Of a stretch of DNA of 64,000 nt, positions 37,517 to 48,795 are shown one piece after another. The translations under genes and the position numbers were made by a program. The notes below the pieces were generated by a model. It saw nothing but the letters and a program-made list of their open reading frames with translations. It made no database searches and was not told the DNA's origin. Source of the DNA: Farysia itapuensis (taxonomy: Eukaryota > Basidiomycota > Ustilaginomycetes > Ustilaginales > Ustilaginaceae); NCBI GenBank assembly GCA_023212645.1, contig JALBYC010000006.1:1-64000 (forward strand). Direction: 5' to 3'. Each line of letters starts with the position of its first letter. The first letter of the stretch is position 1.

Positions 37517-38428
37517 ATTGGCTTAACGCAGAAGATGCAGAGGGAACAGAGGAACAAGGAAACAACAAACGGAAGGTCTTGCTGATTTGCGATGGGAAAT
37601 GAGAGATGCTTGACGGAGGAGAGAAAGAGACCGGGGATGAACACTGTACAAAGCACAAGAAGAGGGGAAGAAAGGCGCGGTGCCGAGTCAGTTGGTACAA
37701 GCGTCCGAGGCGAGCGGGTGATGAGGCAATTGGCAAAGACGACGATGAAAAAGGGCAAGATATGGGTGTCAGTATGCGCCGTCTCTCTGGATTTTTTCTT
37801 CACAGATTCAAAAGCTCAATACAAATCACTGGCCAACGCCAAGAGACCGCCAATACAAAACTTGCTTATAAAGTGCTGGCTCTAACACCACCTGCCCCGT
37901 GCCGATCGGCAATTAAGTTATAGTCACCTGTGAGCATGAGCCACCTTCGGCGATTCGCAATTAGTACTTGCAGCGAACGATGAACACTTGCAGCCAAGCA
38001 ATCGACACCCTCGAATAGAAAAGAAACGGACGTGCGAAGACCCAAAATCTGGAAGTCTTTGCAGAGGCACGCAGAGTGAACCCCGCAGTGACCCCACATC
38101 AACCTTATGCTCTGACCGTCAAACCCGCTGCCCGTTCTTCGGATTCTATTGCCCGGGGTACTAACCGTCATTGCCGACTGCCATCCGACGCATCCGTCTT
38201 ATCCCAGGTTTAAGAGGCAAGTATGCGAAGCGGTAATAGCCGTTGGCGACTCAATAACGGCGTGGCACTTGACCCAACACCGAGGTCAGAAAGACAGAAA
38301 CACATACAAACGCGTCGTTCTTATCACAGGTGTAAAAATACGAGGAATATTAACATTGCCTTGTGAGTAGTGAAGGTCGAATGCGCGGTAATTCGGTAAT
38401 GCAGAAGAATAGTAAAGGTTCATAGACG
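37517..38428. other. Promoter of the composite locus and 3' region of the PrnB-like gene
   Basis: About 910 bases without a gene. An ACGCGT motif occurs near 38311, far from the start at 37516. No clear TATA box is seen. Confidence 0.45.
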
Positions 38429-40057
38429 CTATTTGGTGGCCGAGATACGCGCTTTGAGGCGTGCTTCGAGCTTCTCGATCATCTGAGCCAGACCCTCTTC
38501 CTCTTGGGCAACGCCACCGCCGACACCTCCAGAAGCAGTCATTGGCTTGCGCTCGGGCAGATTTAGGTCTTCATAGTAAACCGCTTTGCGTGTGTGTCCC
38601 ATGCGCCAGAGCTTGAAGGTTTTGAGCATCTCTGCCATCTCGGCGGCCACGGGTGAATCGGCAGATACGCTGTGCCGTAAGCGAGCTTCACGTACGCTCT
38701 GGATCCATTGTACTTGACCACGAGGAAGATACTCGTTCGAGTAAGGCACCTCGCTGAATTGGATCTCCCTGACTTGCGCCTTGCCGACGCACGATACAAC
38801 GGCCGGTGCTGAGCCGGATGAGTCTGTCAGTCTGCCGAAAGCGGCAGAGTGGGCAGATGGAGAAAGCCAGTTGTACAGCTTGGTCAGCAGCTGCAGCCCT
38901 GATGTCGGTCCCGTCGGCGTCGCTGTGGCAGGCGCGCGATCTACAATCTTGGCAGTAGCAAAGGGACACTTTGGCTGAGTCTTGAGCGGAATGTCCAAGA
39001 AGGCGTCCAACGTCCTGATCAGCAGCGAGTGATCGCCAGAGACACCATCAAAGTCATCCACGCCCCAACCGTGGAAGCCTTGCGCGTGCGACATCCAAAC
39101 ATCCTTCTTGATCTTGTCCTCCTTGAGTGTATCAAAGAAATGCTTGAATGCCAACTTGAGGGCAGCGTTACCTTCCCGAAGAGCAGCAGCTGCTTCGAGC
39201 TCCTGTCCGACGGCGATCAGCTTCTGAGACTGCGCAATGGATTGATATAAAGTAAGCGAAATCCTTTCCATCTCGTAGAACACCAGAGCGTTGTACCGTT
39301 CGGCGTCCCTGATTGACTGATAAGGCATGTGTCGCATGTTGGAATACGCCAATTCGGGGGATTCCGCCGGAGATCCAGCATCGACAATGTTGACAAGTGT
39401 CATGGAGAAGAGGCATCCGCCAGACGACTCGATACCATAGAAGTCATTGAGCCATCTGAAGGGTGTGCGGATAGAATCCGGGAAGGCGACTCTCTTTTCG
39501 TCTTGAGCCATTGCCACAACTGGTAGCGTCCCCCATCGATACAAGTGAGTGAGATAGGCCATACAGGCGAAGAAGCCCAGCTTTGCCTGGACGCTAAGCT
39601 CTGGCAAAACAGCCATGACTCGAGACACATCTACGGACGAGAGAGAGTCCGCAAGCCATCGGCGGTTGTCGTCGATACGGTTTCGAAGTTCGACATCGGT
39701 GTAGTTGGGTCGCATTTCGGGAGTGACGAAGCGTGGCGGTGCTTGCCGAGCAACCTGGTCGTATAGATGAAGACACTGAGGCCACGAGTCCTTGTATGTC
39801 GGACGTGGGGGCCAGGATCCGCCTCCTTCAGTGCGAATCATTGTTTCGAGAGCGGTCATTAGGTCACCAGTATGCCGGCTGCCGGTGGCAAGTGCCGAGG
39901 CGAGTTTGGGCAAAATGTCGGGCTGATAGCTCTCATCGCCATGAACAGAAGTGGCGGATGACGAGGCGTGTGAATCATTGGGCGAGAACAGGTCCGGTGT
40001 CTCGAGAGATGTTGTGGACGAGTTGTAGCTCATCTTCCGCAGCGCTGATAACGACAT
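38429..40057 (-). CDS. PrnB/indoleamine-dioxygenase-like protein (putative)
   Basis: A 542-residue intronless protein. The mostly helical sequence, with SGGCLFSMTLVNIVDAG, YNALVFYEMERISLTLYQSI and AFKHFFDTLKEDKI in the middle and WRMGHTRKAVYYEDLNLPERKP near the C-terminus, reminds me of the PrnB (DUF1864) branch of the indoleamine/tryptophan dioxygenase-like haem superfamily. I judge this from memory of the pattern and cannot confirm haem-ligand conservation, though several histidines (for example FHGW and GHTRK) are candidates. No signal peptide or membrane segment is seen. The first 60 residues are S/T-rich and probably disordered. No linked pathway genes are adjacent. Confidence 0.5.
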   Translation of the reverse strand: MSLSALRKMSYNSSTTSLETPDLFSPNDSHASSSATSVHGDESYQPDILPKLASALATGSRHTGDLMTALETMIRTEGGGSWPPRPTYKDSWPQCLHLYDQVARQAPPRFVTPEMRPNYTDVELRNRIDDNRRWLADSLSSVDVSRVMAVLPELSVQAKLGFFACMAYLTHLYRWGTLPVVAMAQDEKRVAFPDSIRTPFRWLNDFYGIESSGGCLFSMTLVNIVDAGSPAESPELAYSNMRHMPYQSIRDAERYNALVFYEMERISLTLYQSIAQSQKLIAVGQELEAAAALREGNAALKLAFKHFFDTLKEDKIKKDVWMSHAQGFHGWGVDDFDGVSGDHSLLIRTLDAFLDIPLKTQPKCPFATAKIVDRAPATATPTGPTSGLQLLTKLYNWLSPSAHSAAFGRLTDSSGSAPAVVSCVGKAQVREIQFSEVPYSNEYLPRGQVQWIQSVREARLRHSVSADSPVAAEMAEMLKTFKLWRMGHTRKAVYYEDLNLPERKPMTASGGVGGGVAQEEEGLAQMIEKLEARLKARISATK

Positions 40058-41448
40058 TGTTGTAAGAGCGTCGGGGAGATGTGGGCAGCCCGACCAGTAC
40101 GGTGAGCTATAGCCTATATGGTTCTGAATGAATGCGTTCGGATGTATGAGTCACGGAGAGGTTCCGAGCGCAGTGGAACTTCGATGCCGGCTTGGTTGGC
40201 CGAGGTCGGTATGGCGCAGCTCAGCAGTTAAGGAAGGCGGTGTTCCGTACGGAGCAAAGGTCGATATCGGCCTGTCAAAGTAGAGTGCGCGGTGATGATG
40301 GTGGTGGTGGTGATGGACAACAGCCAGCGTCGGAGGTGCGTGCGTCAAGTGCACCGTTGGGACCTCAGGCTGACGGCACGACGCACGCCGGCTGACCACC
40401 ATGGCTTTCGCAGTATCAGTGTGCTGATCATGTTGTCGGCAGACACGCCGAAATTCGGTTACCTGCACACCGCAAAAATTTGGTGATATCATTTGAGTCA
40501 GAGAATCCAAAAAATTGCCCGTCAAACCCGTACCTTTGTAAACTGCCCCCTTCGGTTCACGCAGCGATCGCCCTGTCAAAATTCGGTTATCGTCATATCC
40601 GTCACGCTTGTGTGCCCCCTCCTGCCCGCTCTCGCTCGGCAAAACGTGGGTAAAACAAAAACGACTGCGCCGCCGCCCCTGGCCTTTGTGGACTTGCGAC
40701 GACCTGTCCCTCCGATGATAACCGTCCCTCTGCTTTGCCTCGTCGTGTGTCACACCGACCATCGGATGGAATCGATCGGGCCACGACCTTTGACAGATCG
40801 ACGTCGTCGCTGCACTCATTCTTTCGCACAACGCGCAACGTGGGTGAGGAAAATGCATACTGTCGCCTTAAGTTTGTGTTTCAGAGCTGAAATGTGTGCC
40901 GAGGTTTGGGTCTCGCATCGATCATATAGGGACAAACAGCAAACAGGAGATTTTCTCTTGTGGCGATCACGTCGGATTTTTCACACGGGCGCGCACCAAC
41001 CTAGCATGAAGATCGATATCGTGTGTGCTACATTTTCTTTCTAGCCGACTATCGAGATATGGATGTCGTTTTATCATGCTCCTCGCCCCGCAATTCCATG
41101 GCTCTGAGTGGTAACAAGCGACGATCAGTTTGGCGTCGTGTCTCGCTTACCTTTGTCTCTCTCACATGCACATCAGATCTCGACTTCCTCTCTCTCTCTC
41201 TCTCTTTTCCCCACGATCGCCGCTACTTACATCGGCAGTGCACCCACAACCGAGCATCGGGAATAGTCTAATGTCATCTTTTGCGATGCAAGATCCTACC
41301 AGCACTAGCGAAGCGTAAACAGATGAGAAAAACGAAATACAAGCGAACAAAGATGCAAACGTGTGATGAGGGTAGATAGGTTACGACGAGTATGCGCCGA
41401 AGCGAGGTGGTCACAGGAGCAGTCCCGCTTCGTCGAGCTGCAGCGTGT
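40058..41448. other. Intergenic region, PrnB-like gene / Nik1 gene
   Basis: About 1.4 kb with no supported gene. It holds short simple repeats: GGT units near 40300-40316 and nine CT units at 41188-41205. The left part is the promoter of the PrnB-like gene. The right part is downstream of the kinase. Confidence 0.5.
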
Positions 41449-44400
41449 TTATGCTCTTCGACTGGCGTGCTTTTTCTGACTGAGGAGCGAATGCAGTGTC
41501 GAGATCAGCTCGACTCGTCGAATAGGTTTGCTGACGTAGGCCGACATTCCGGCTTGCAGACACTTCTCTTTGTCGCCCAGCATGGCGTGCGCTGTCAACG
41601 CAACGATAGGCACTTGGTCGTCGCCCACCGTCTTTTCGAATTGGCGGATGGCCATAGTAGCTTCGATTCCTCCCATGACTGGCATGCTCACGTCCATCAG
41701 AATAACGTCGTACTGACGCTTCTTGACCGCCATCACCGCAAGATGGCCGTTATCGACGACGTCCACCTTGTGTCCTTGGTTGGTCAAGATCTTGCACGCC
41801 AGCTTTTGGTTGACAATGTTGTCTTCGGCCAACAAGATGTCGTAGATCACCTCGTTGTTGCCTTCTGTCGGTGTCGCCGCTGAGCTCTCCAAGGATGGGA
41901 GCAAGGCATAGTACAGATCAGTCGCTGTAGTCGGAGCATTGATATACGAGCTGATGCCATGATCTAAGCAGTATGTGAGGTTCAACGTCAACTGTGCTGG
42001 CGACACAACGTTGATGGGAATGTAGCGCAGATGCTCGACCGTCCTGAGATCTTCCACAACGGTCAATGAATCGGCAATGATGGCGTCGATGCGTGGCATG
42101 CCTCGTTTCCTCTGCGACGCCTCTTCAACACTGTGCACTGTGAAGGGCTTTAGTCCGAGGTCTTCAATCATTTCCTGCACGCCAGTCTGATCGTGAAGAG
42201 TGTCGAGGTAGAAAATGTTGCGTCCAGCGTATGGGCGGATCTTTTCGCGCACTTGGTCGGGTGTCACAGGATCCAATTTGACGACCATGGTAAAGAAGAA
42301 GTCAGAGCCTTTGCCGTAGTTGCTTCTCACCCACAAGTCACCACCCATCAAGTTGACCAGTCGCCGTGAGATGGACAAACCGAGTCCCGTACCGCCGTAT
42401 TTGCGTGTGGTCGAGCCGTCGGCTTGACAGAAAGTGTCAAAGATAACGTCGAGCTTATCTTGCTTGATACCGATACCTGTGTCTGCTGCGCAGAACTCGA
42501 GCATGGCCTCATCCGAGTTGACCATCCGGGACAGCTTGCACTTGAGCGCTACTCGTCCTCCTGCATCGGTGAATTTAACCGCATTGCCGATCAAATTTGT
42601 GATGATCTGCTTGAGACGTAGTGCATCGCCGATCAGCGGATCGGGGCAGTCTGGCGCCACCTCGTACATCAAGTTGAGCTTCTTTTGCGTCGCTCGGACA
42701 GACAGAGTCTTCAGCACACTAAAGACGATGCCGCGCAAGGAGAAAGGTACTTCATCGACATCCATGCGTCCAGCTTCAATCTTTGAAATATCCAAGATAT
42801 CGTCGATGATAGCAAGCAAGTTGCCGGCCAGTGTAGAGACCGTCACGAGGTTCTCTCGTTGCGATCTTGACAGCTCTGTTTCCAAAGTAAGTGCCGTCAT
42901 ACCAATGATACCGTTCATCGGGGTTCGAATCTCGTGCGACATGTTGGCAAGGAACTCGGATTTGGACCTGTTGGCCAGCTCAGCGGCTTCTCTGGCTGCC
43001 GTGTTCTTCTGGATACTATCGCGCAGGCTGTAGACCATTTGGTTAATTTTCGTTTTGAGAGAGTCCATCTCTCCGCTTGCTTCAACAGTGACGAACCGTG
43101 TAAAGTCTCCGTCGGTAGCAGCGGCTGTGATCTGAGCAAATGCACGCACCTGCGAAGTGAGGTTATTGGCCATAATGTTGACATTGTCGGTAATCTCGCC
43201 CCAGGTGCCTTCGATATTGCGCTTCTGCGCCTGTACCCCGAGCTTGCCTTCCGTGCCTACTTCTCGAGCAACACGCGTTACCTCGGAAGCGAAGAAACTG
43301 AGCTGGTCAATCATGTTGTTAATGGTGTTCACGAGATCGAGCATCTCTCCCGATACCATGATGGTGACCTTTTGTGTCAAATCACCGCGTGCGACAGCCG
43401 TGGTGGCGTGCGCAATGGCGCGCACCTGCAAGGTCAGATTGACAGCCATGGTGTTGACTGAATCGGTAAGATCCTTCCACGTACCACCAACGCCCAGCAC
43501 GGTAGCTCGACCACCGAGCTTTCCTTCTGTACCGACTTCCTTGGCAACTCTTGTCACCTCGAAGGAGAATGTGCGGAGCGATTCAACCATGTTGTTGACA
43601 GTCAACTTAAGGTCGAGGAACTCGCCTCGCACCTCGACGTTGATTGTTTTGCTAAGGTCACCGCGTGCAACAGCGGTTGTGACGGTAGCAATCGATCGCA
43701 CTTGTGTCGTGAGGTTGCTAGCCATCATGTTCACCCGTTCTGTGAGGACCGACCACTGACCTTTAACGTCGTTGACCTTTGCTTGACCTCCAAGTCGTCC
43801 TTCTGTGCCTACTTCCACGGACACGCGAATGATTTCATCTGACAATGTCTTAAGCTGTCGAACCATGTTGTTGACAGTGAGTTTGAGATCAAGAATCTCG
43901 CCCTTGACATCGACGTTGATGAATTCGGTCAAGACACCTTCTGCTACGCACTTTGTTACGCGAGCAATCTCTCGCACTTGCGAGGTGAGATTATCAGCCA
44001 TCTTGTTGACGTTCTCGGTAAGGTCTTTCCAAGTGCCTTCGACGTTGGGTACATGGGCTTGTCCTCCAAGCTTGCCGTACGTGCCGACCTCCATGGACAT
44101 GCGGATGACTTCACTGGCAAAGACGCGAAGTTGCCCCACCATGGAATTGACAGTGTCTTTGAGGCGGGCCATCTCGCCTTCCGCGTCAATGTCTATCGTT
44201 TTCGTCAGGTCACCCTTGGCTACGGCAGTGGTCACAATGCCTATCGAGCGTACTTGCCCGGTGAGGTTCGAGCACATTCGGTTCACGTTGTCGGTCAACT
44301 CTTTCCAAACGCCTTGGACACCAGGCACATTGGCTTGTCCACCGAGTTGACCTTTGCTACCGACTTCGCGGGATACTCGAGTGACTTCGGTGGAAAAGTG

Positions 44401-45507
44401 GCGCAATTGATCCACCATGACGTTGATGGTCAGCTTGAGCTCCAGAATCTCTCCGTCGGCTTCTACGTCAATCTTCTTGGACAGATCACCTCGGGCAACA
44501 GCTTTAGTGACCAGCGCCACTCCTCGCACTTGATTGGTCAAATTAGCAGCGAGTCTGTTGACGACGTCCTTGAGTTCTTTCCATGTGCCTTCGACGCCGT
44601 GAACTTCAGCCTGGCCGCCCAACTTGCCCTGAGTGCCTACCTCGAGCGAGACACGCGTGACTTCAGCAGCAAAGTGAGATAGACGGTCGACCATTTGGTT
44701 GATGATGTCCTTGAGTTCGACCATGACGTGACCCTGCACTGGCACCGTAATGTGTTGCGTGAGATCGCCAAAGGCAACGGCTTTACAGACGCGAGCAATA
44801 TCCTGGACTTGAGCTTTGAGCAGGCGTAATTCTTCTTGTGCAGACAAGCCACTCTCGTCGCTGTATCGTTCAAAAGCACCAACTGGGTCTTCTGATGCTG
44901 ACTTTTGGCCACCGAGCAGCACGGGACCATTAAGACCCATGCCCAGAGGATAGCTGAGCGGATATGTGGAACTTTGTGGCTGAGAGTGAGAAAGTGGGTA
45001 GGGGAAAGGCTTGCCAAAAAAGAGGTCGGGGCCGTGATTTGACTCAGAGTCAGCAGTATCGTTGGCTCCTGGTGTACGTACGAGCTCGTGGCTTCGAGCG
45101 ACGACCTCTAGATGATCTTCGGCCCTCCAAAGCCGTTCCGCCAGACTGGCGATGTTGGCCTCTATCTGCTGGGTTCTAGAATCACCCTTCTCTGACTGAA
45201 ATGTTGGCAAGGGTAAAGATACGGTGCCTTCTTGAGCGGAGGCCTTGAGATCGAGAGATTCGAGTTGCTCTGCCAAGACGCTGCCGTTCAATTCTCGTTT
45301 ACCGCGCGCGTTTGTTGGGTCGTTGGACATGGCCCTGCGGACGGCAGGAGGCGGCCTAGCATTGACAAGAGTCTGTGTGATGAGCAGTAGATGATCGAGG
45401 AAGTCGGCAGGGAGCGAGCTAAGGTCTGGAAGGGGCGCTGAGGTGGTCCGCGACATGACTGGCTTGAACGACGGCACGGTGGCCGCCGGGTTGATTGTGG
45501 TAGCCAT
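41449..45507 (-). CDS. NIK1: Group III hybrid histidine kinase (Nik1/Os-1 type)
   Basis: A 1352-residue cytosolic osmosensing kinase upstream of the HOG pathway. Residues about 230-825 hold six full 92-residue HAMP-containing units and a seventh partial one, each with AxARGDLxxx, GEILDLKxTIN and [12 protein letters not shown] elements. The H-box [15 protein letters not shown] follows, with the phospho-accepting histidine near residue 857. N, G1 and F boxes come next ([37 protein letters not shown]). The receiver near 1220-1340 has ILLAEDN, phospho-acceptor D in [13 protein letters not shown], and the conserved K in YVSKPI. This class is the target pathway of phenylpyrrole and dicarboximide fungicides. 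It has no introns. Confidence 0.96.
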   Translation of the reverse strand: MATTINPAATVPSFKPVMSRTTSAPLPDLSSLPADFLDHLLLITQTLVNARPPPAVRRAMSNDPTNARGKRELNGSVLAEQLESLDLKASAQEGTVSLPLPTFQSEKGDSRTQQIEANIASLAERLWRAEDHLEVVARSHELVRTPGANDTADSESNHGPDLFFGKPFPYPLSHSQPQSSTYPLSYPLGMGLNGPVLLGGQKSASEDPVGAFERYSDESGLSAQEELRLLKAQVQDIARVCKAVAFGDLTQHITVPVQGHVMVELKDIINQMVDRLSHFAAEVTRVSLEVGTQGKLGGQAEVHGVEGTWKELKDVVNRLAANLTNQVRGVALVTKAVARGDLSKKIDVEADGEILELKLTINVMVDQLRHFSTEVTRVSREVGSKGQLGGQANVPGVQGVWKELTDNVNRMCSNLTGQVRSIGIVTTAVAKGDLTKTIDIDAEGEMARLKDTVNSMVGQLRVFASEVIRMSMEVGTYGKLGGQAHVPNVEGTWKDLTENVNKMADNLTSQVREIARVTKCVAEGVLTEFINVDVKGEILDLKLTVNNMVRQLKTLSDEIIRVSVEVGTEGRLGGQAKVNDVKGQWSVLTERVNMMASNLTTQVRSIATVTTAVARGDLSKTINVEVRGEFLDLKLTVNNMVESLRTFSFEVTRVAKEVGTEGKLGGRATVLGVGGTWKDLTDSVNTMAVNLTLQVRAIAHATTAVARGDLTQKVTIMVSGEMLDLVNTINNMIDQLSFFASEVTRVAREVGTEGKLGVQAQKRNIEGTWGEITDNVNIMANNLTSQVRAFAQITAAATDGDFTRFVTVEASGEMDSLKTKINQMVYSLRDSIQKNTAAREAAELANRSKSEFLANMSHEIRTPMNGIIGMTALTLETELSRSQRENLVTVSTLAGNLLAIIDDILDISKIEAGRMDVDEVPFSLRGIVFSVLKTLSVRATQKKLNLMYEVAPDCPDPLIGDALRLKQIITNLIGNAVKFTDAGGRVALKCKLSRMVNSDEAMLEFCAADTGIGIKQDKLDVIFDTFCQADGSTTRKYGGTGLGLSISRRLVNLMGGDLWVRSNYGKGSDFFFTMVVKLDPVTPDQVREKIRPYAGRNIFYLDTLHDQTGVQEMIEDLGLKPFTVHSVEEASQRKRGMPRIDAIIADSLTVVEDLRTVEHLRYIPINVVSPAQLTLNLTYCLDHGISSYINAPTTATDLYYALLPSLESSAATPTEGNNEVIYDILLAEDNIVNQKLACKILTNQGHKVDVVDNGHLAVMAVKKRQYDVILMDVSMPVMGGIEATMAIRQFEKTVGDDQVPIVALTAHAMLGDKEKCLQAGMSAYVSKPIRRVELISTLHSLLSQKKHASRRA
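43020..44815 (-). repeat. Tandem 92-residue HAMP repeats in NIK1
   Basis: About 6.5 coding units of roughly 276 nt each. The protein repeats are strongly alike while the DNA has diverged at third positions, so they are old and under selection rather than recent duplicates. Unit 4 differs most at the ARGDL position (AEGVL). Confidence 0.85.
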
Positions 45508-46561
45508 GAGTCGGAGTCGATTGTTGCTACTCTAGCGACCAGCGCAGTTTCAAAGGAGCAAGAAGAGCGCTCAATGAGCCGGGTGCGCTGCGCTGAGCCC
45601 TAGACGCGAAGAGGTGATACGGAAAGCAAAGAGCGGTGGTGTGAACGGATGATGAAGTCAATTGAGAAATACACTTTCAATGAAAAGATCCAAGCGCACC
45701 ACACAATCCGTTTTTAGGCATACAAATACAGTTCTATTTCGCTAAATATTTGCGCTTTTAAGATAGCGTGCGCGTTGAAATACAAACCCAACGGTCAGGG
45801 TCTAAATGACCACTACATGTCTCAGCAATGCTCAGCCCACATTGGCGGACACACTGACGGCCGTTCCGGTGGGCGGACAACCTTGCTGAGCACAACCTTG
45901 CGGAGCGTGCAAAAAGTTTGTGATACTCGTCTCGCCAGACGTCGCACAGCTTTGAGCCTGAACACCGCAAATCTGCGCACCGAGCTCGGTCAAAGGCATA
46001 ACTGACGCGCCCTTAGCGAGGTGCGTACGTGCTGCTCGGCTTGCCGAACTGCAGGGCACCAATCAGAGCCACTTATCAGTCCGGAACTCGTAGCAAAGAG
46101 TCTCTCGGATCTCATCGTCGATGCAAACTGAGCACGCACAACTACATATGCATGATGAAAGTTTTGACAGATATCAGCGTGGTGTACTTGTCATGCTGCA
46201 GATCATTTCGCCGCAGTCTGGCTGGTATCAGCATCTGAATTCCGCAGTGAGATAGAAATGCTATGAGTCTATTATTGTCGCAAATCTGTCGTAGACGAGT
46301 CCGCTGGCTCGCTTACAGGCTGGCGAGCCATATCCTTCCCGTTCACACCCTCGGGCGACACTGCTTCACCCGTGTATGCAGGGTCCAATCTTGTTTAGAC
46401 ACCGCTTTCGCTTTCGCGCTTTCACCGCTTGCGCGCGCCAATCTCACAGCTATCATCATTGCGGTGCGTCGAACTGACAGCTTTCTCATCAAGCGTGGCG
46501 CAAACCTTCTCCCGTTGATGCAGCGCCGACTGTGCAGCGCCTGCATAGTGGCTAGCTAGTA
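45508..46561. other. Divergent intergenic region, NIK1 / Yippee gene
   Basis: About 1.05 kb without a supported gene. The first 250 bases left of centre are A/T-richer. Short open frames show no family signature. Confidence 0.5.
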
Positions 46562-46991
46562 ATGGTAGCCTCAGCAACGGAGCAGGTCAATAAGACCTAT
46601 CCAACTCTCGATTACCTGCCCGCTTCCAGTCCCATCTACGTCTGTGCTAACTGTGGTGCGCACCTGGCTCTGCAAGTAAGTATGACAGGGCAACCTCAGT
46701 CTGGTCAGTCACTGACCATGTGCGCCCTCACAGGATGAGCTCATCTCAAAGAGTTTCTCCGGTCGAGATGGCAAAGCCTATCTCTTTGCTTCATCGCTCA
46801 ACACTGTGCTAGGCACCAAGGAAGACCGACATCTGCTCACCGGTCTACATACTGTATGCGATCTGCGTTGCAAAGGTTGCAACACCACACTCGGCTGGTT
46901 CTACCACCATGCCTGGGAACACAGCCAAAAATACAAAGAAGGCAAATGCATCATGGAAAAAAGCCAGATCGCTAAATTCAACGCTTGGTAA
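46562..46991 (+). CDS. Yippee-family zinc protein
   Basis: Exons join(46562..46675,46734..46991) encode 123 residues; the 58-nt intron has GTAAGT and CTCACAG ends. The Yippee fold is nearly complete: YVCANCGAHLAL with the first Cys pair (28 and 31), SKSFSGRDGKAYLF, then the second Cys pair in CDLRCKGCNTTLGWFYHHAWE, and the terminal KEGKCIMEKSQI. In yeast the single homologue is Moh1, linked to the GID/CTLH ubiquitin ligase; an RMD5 homologue is encoded a few kilobases away, though linkage alone is weak evidence. Confidence 0.92.
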
Positions 46992-47030
46992 CGACGACGT
47001 AGCAGCTGTCTTGATAGCATCATTGCAAAC

Positions 47031-48596
47031 CTAGTTCTGCGCAATTCCACTTCCTCGATACAGGGAGATTTTCTTGTCCTGTCCGCCAGCGACGACGGTC
47101 TGCCCATCTAGAGTCCAGTCAAGGGCCAGGATCTTGTCTTGCAGTTTCCCAGAGCTGGCTGCTGCGCGTGCTTGTTGCTGCTGCAGAGTAAACAGAGCTT
47201 TGCGGGGTGAGCGAGTATCCCACACCTTGACAGTGCCGTCGTGTGATCCGGATGCAAACAGCACAGAGTTCTTCGGATTAGATCGCACAACGCTGATGGG
47301 AGCGTTGTGAGCGTTGCTGATGGGCGTGCATACTTGCTGAGCCGTATCGCGCATGTCCCATAGCCCCAGACTCCTTTCCATGTGTCCCGTGACAAATGTA
47401 TCAGCACTGCTCGAGGCTAGTTGGTCCATACACAGGATTGGTCTTGGTTCTCCAGGCATGCTACGTTGAACGTGCTCGATACCACCCGAGCCCAAGTCCC
47501 AGCCCTTTATTGTGCCGTTGTGCGCCGCGCTCCAGGCACGGTTTGAGTTGTATTCGCCGCCCAACGACCGCTGAAACAGCACTGCCGAGACACGCGAGTT
47601 GGGCGCAGCGACATTCTTAGCTCCCGAAACACTGTTGACCGTCGACGAAACATGCCACATTGTCATGGTCGGCTGCATGCGCGATCCTGATTTGGATGCG
47701 GCGCCGTCAGGCTTGGCCTTGACGGAGCGACCGTTGGCTCCCTTGCGACGTTTCTTGCTGGACGACTCGTCTTCGCTGTCTTCCATGTCGTCTTCATCCT
47801 CGTCATCTACCTCTTGCCCATTTGCTGGCATGTCGACATCGTCCCATAATGCAACCATGCCTTCCCAGCCTCCTGACAGAACTGAATTCGACGAAGGCCC
47901 ACGGCAGACATCGAGGGCGGATACAGGACCATTGTGTGATTCTCCACTCCACTTGCGTCCTCCCTTCCATTCGTCATCTTCGTCGCTGATGTTCCACATT
48001 GACACTTTTCCATCCATACCTGCAGTGGCCAGGGACTTGTGATCCGGTGTCCACCGTGCGACGGTGAGAGAGGCATTGGCACCGCTCCACGCGCTTGCCT
48101 TTGTCTGTGTGCTGAGCGTCATCACGGCGTCGTCTGGCGAGGTAGCCGAGAACAGTCGCACGGTACCGTCGTAAGAGCTGGTGAGGAAGAGCGACGAAGA
48201 AGGATGGCTGCAGTCTACGCTGCTGATCCAGTCATCCTGCTCAAACGCTGCAGTGTATGTCGGTGGTAGCGTCGATCGAACGTACTCAATCGCCAGTGTT
48301 GATTCCGACGTCAAAGACTGCGAGTCGAGGTAGTCTGTCAGCGAGGTTCGCAAGATATTCGCATCAATGATAAAGTCAAACGGCACAGCTGCCGATCCGG
48401 ATAGCGCCTCGTTGTCGCCGGACGACACGAGCTTGTTGACCAGAGTGGAGAGGTGAGTTCGTTTCCATGACACTGGGACCATGTACGGTCCTTGTGGGAT
48501 GGCATATTGAGAAAGAGATGTAGTCAGGATAATAGGAACAGTCTGCTCGACGCCATTTGAGGCCGCAGCTGTCGAGGAAGGCCCGGCAAGATCCAT
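47031..48596 (-). CDS. YTM1: Ribosome biogenesis protein Ytm1 (WDR12)
   Basis: A 521-residue intronless protein. Residues 20-95 form the NLE domain (IILTTSLSQYAIP, VPVSWKRTHLSTLVNKLV, FDFIIDANILRTSL), which binds the AAA protein Rea1/Mdn1. WD40 repeats follow, for example WISSVDCSHPSSSLFLTSSYDGTVRLF, LTVARWTPDHKSLATAGMDGKVSMWN and ISVVRSNPKNSVLFASGSHDGTVKVWD. An acidic and basic insert (DDEDEDDMEDSEDESSSKKRRKG) interrupts the propeller near residue 265-290 and may be a nuclear localisation region. It acts with Nop7 and Erb1 in 60S assembly. Confidence 0.92.
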   Translation of the reverse strand: MDLAGPSSTAAASNGVEQTVPIILTTSLSQYAIPQGPYMVPVSWKRTHLSTLVNKLVSSGDNEALSGSAAVPFDFIIDANILRTSLTDYLDSQSLTSESTLAIEYVRSTLPPTYTAAFEQDDWISSVDCSHPSSSLFLTSSYDGTVRLFSATSPDDAVMTLSTQTKASAWSGANASLTVARWTPDHKSLATAGMDGKVSMWNISDEDDEWKGGRKWSGESHNGPVSALDVCRGPSSNSVLSGGWEGMVALWDDVDMPANGQEVDDEDEDDMEDSEDESSSKKRRKGANGRSVKAKPDGAASKSGSRMQPTMTMWHVSSTVNSVSGAKNVAAPNSRVSAVLFQRSLGGEYNSNRAWSAAHNGTIKGWDLGSGGIEHVQRSMPGEPRPILCMDQLASSSADTFVTGHMERSLGLWDMRDTAQQVCTPISNAHNAPISVVRSNPKNSVLFASGSHDGTVKVWDTRSPRKALFTLQQQQARAAASSGKLQDKILALDWTLDGQTVVAGGQDKKISLYRGSGIAQN

Positions 48597-48795
48597 GTTT
48601 GTATAGCGTGGTGCGAGATCAGTATCGTCAATACTCTCAAGAAGAAAATCTCAAAAATTTCTTCTCGCACACATCACCGAGTCCCGAAATGTACAAACAT
48701 CGACTTTTGGGCTTTCGCTACATACGATCCTTTCGAGCTTCCGCTGCATACGCAGCTCCCTGACGGCTACATGCTGAATCCCTCAGAGGAACATA

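Noticed and set aside
41188..41205. CT microsatellite as a functional element
   Set aside because: Nine CT units are common in fungal intergenic DNA, and no start site is close by.
42918..42935. GGGTTCGAATCTCG resembling a tRNA T-loop
   Set aside because: It lies within the H-box codons of the Nik1 kinase and has no A-box or cloverleaf around it.
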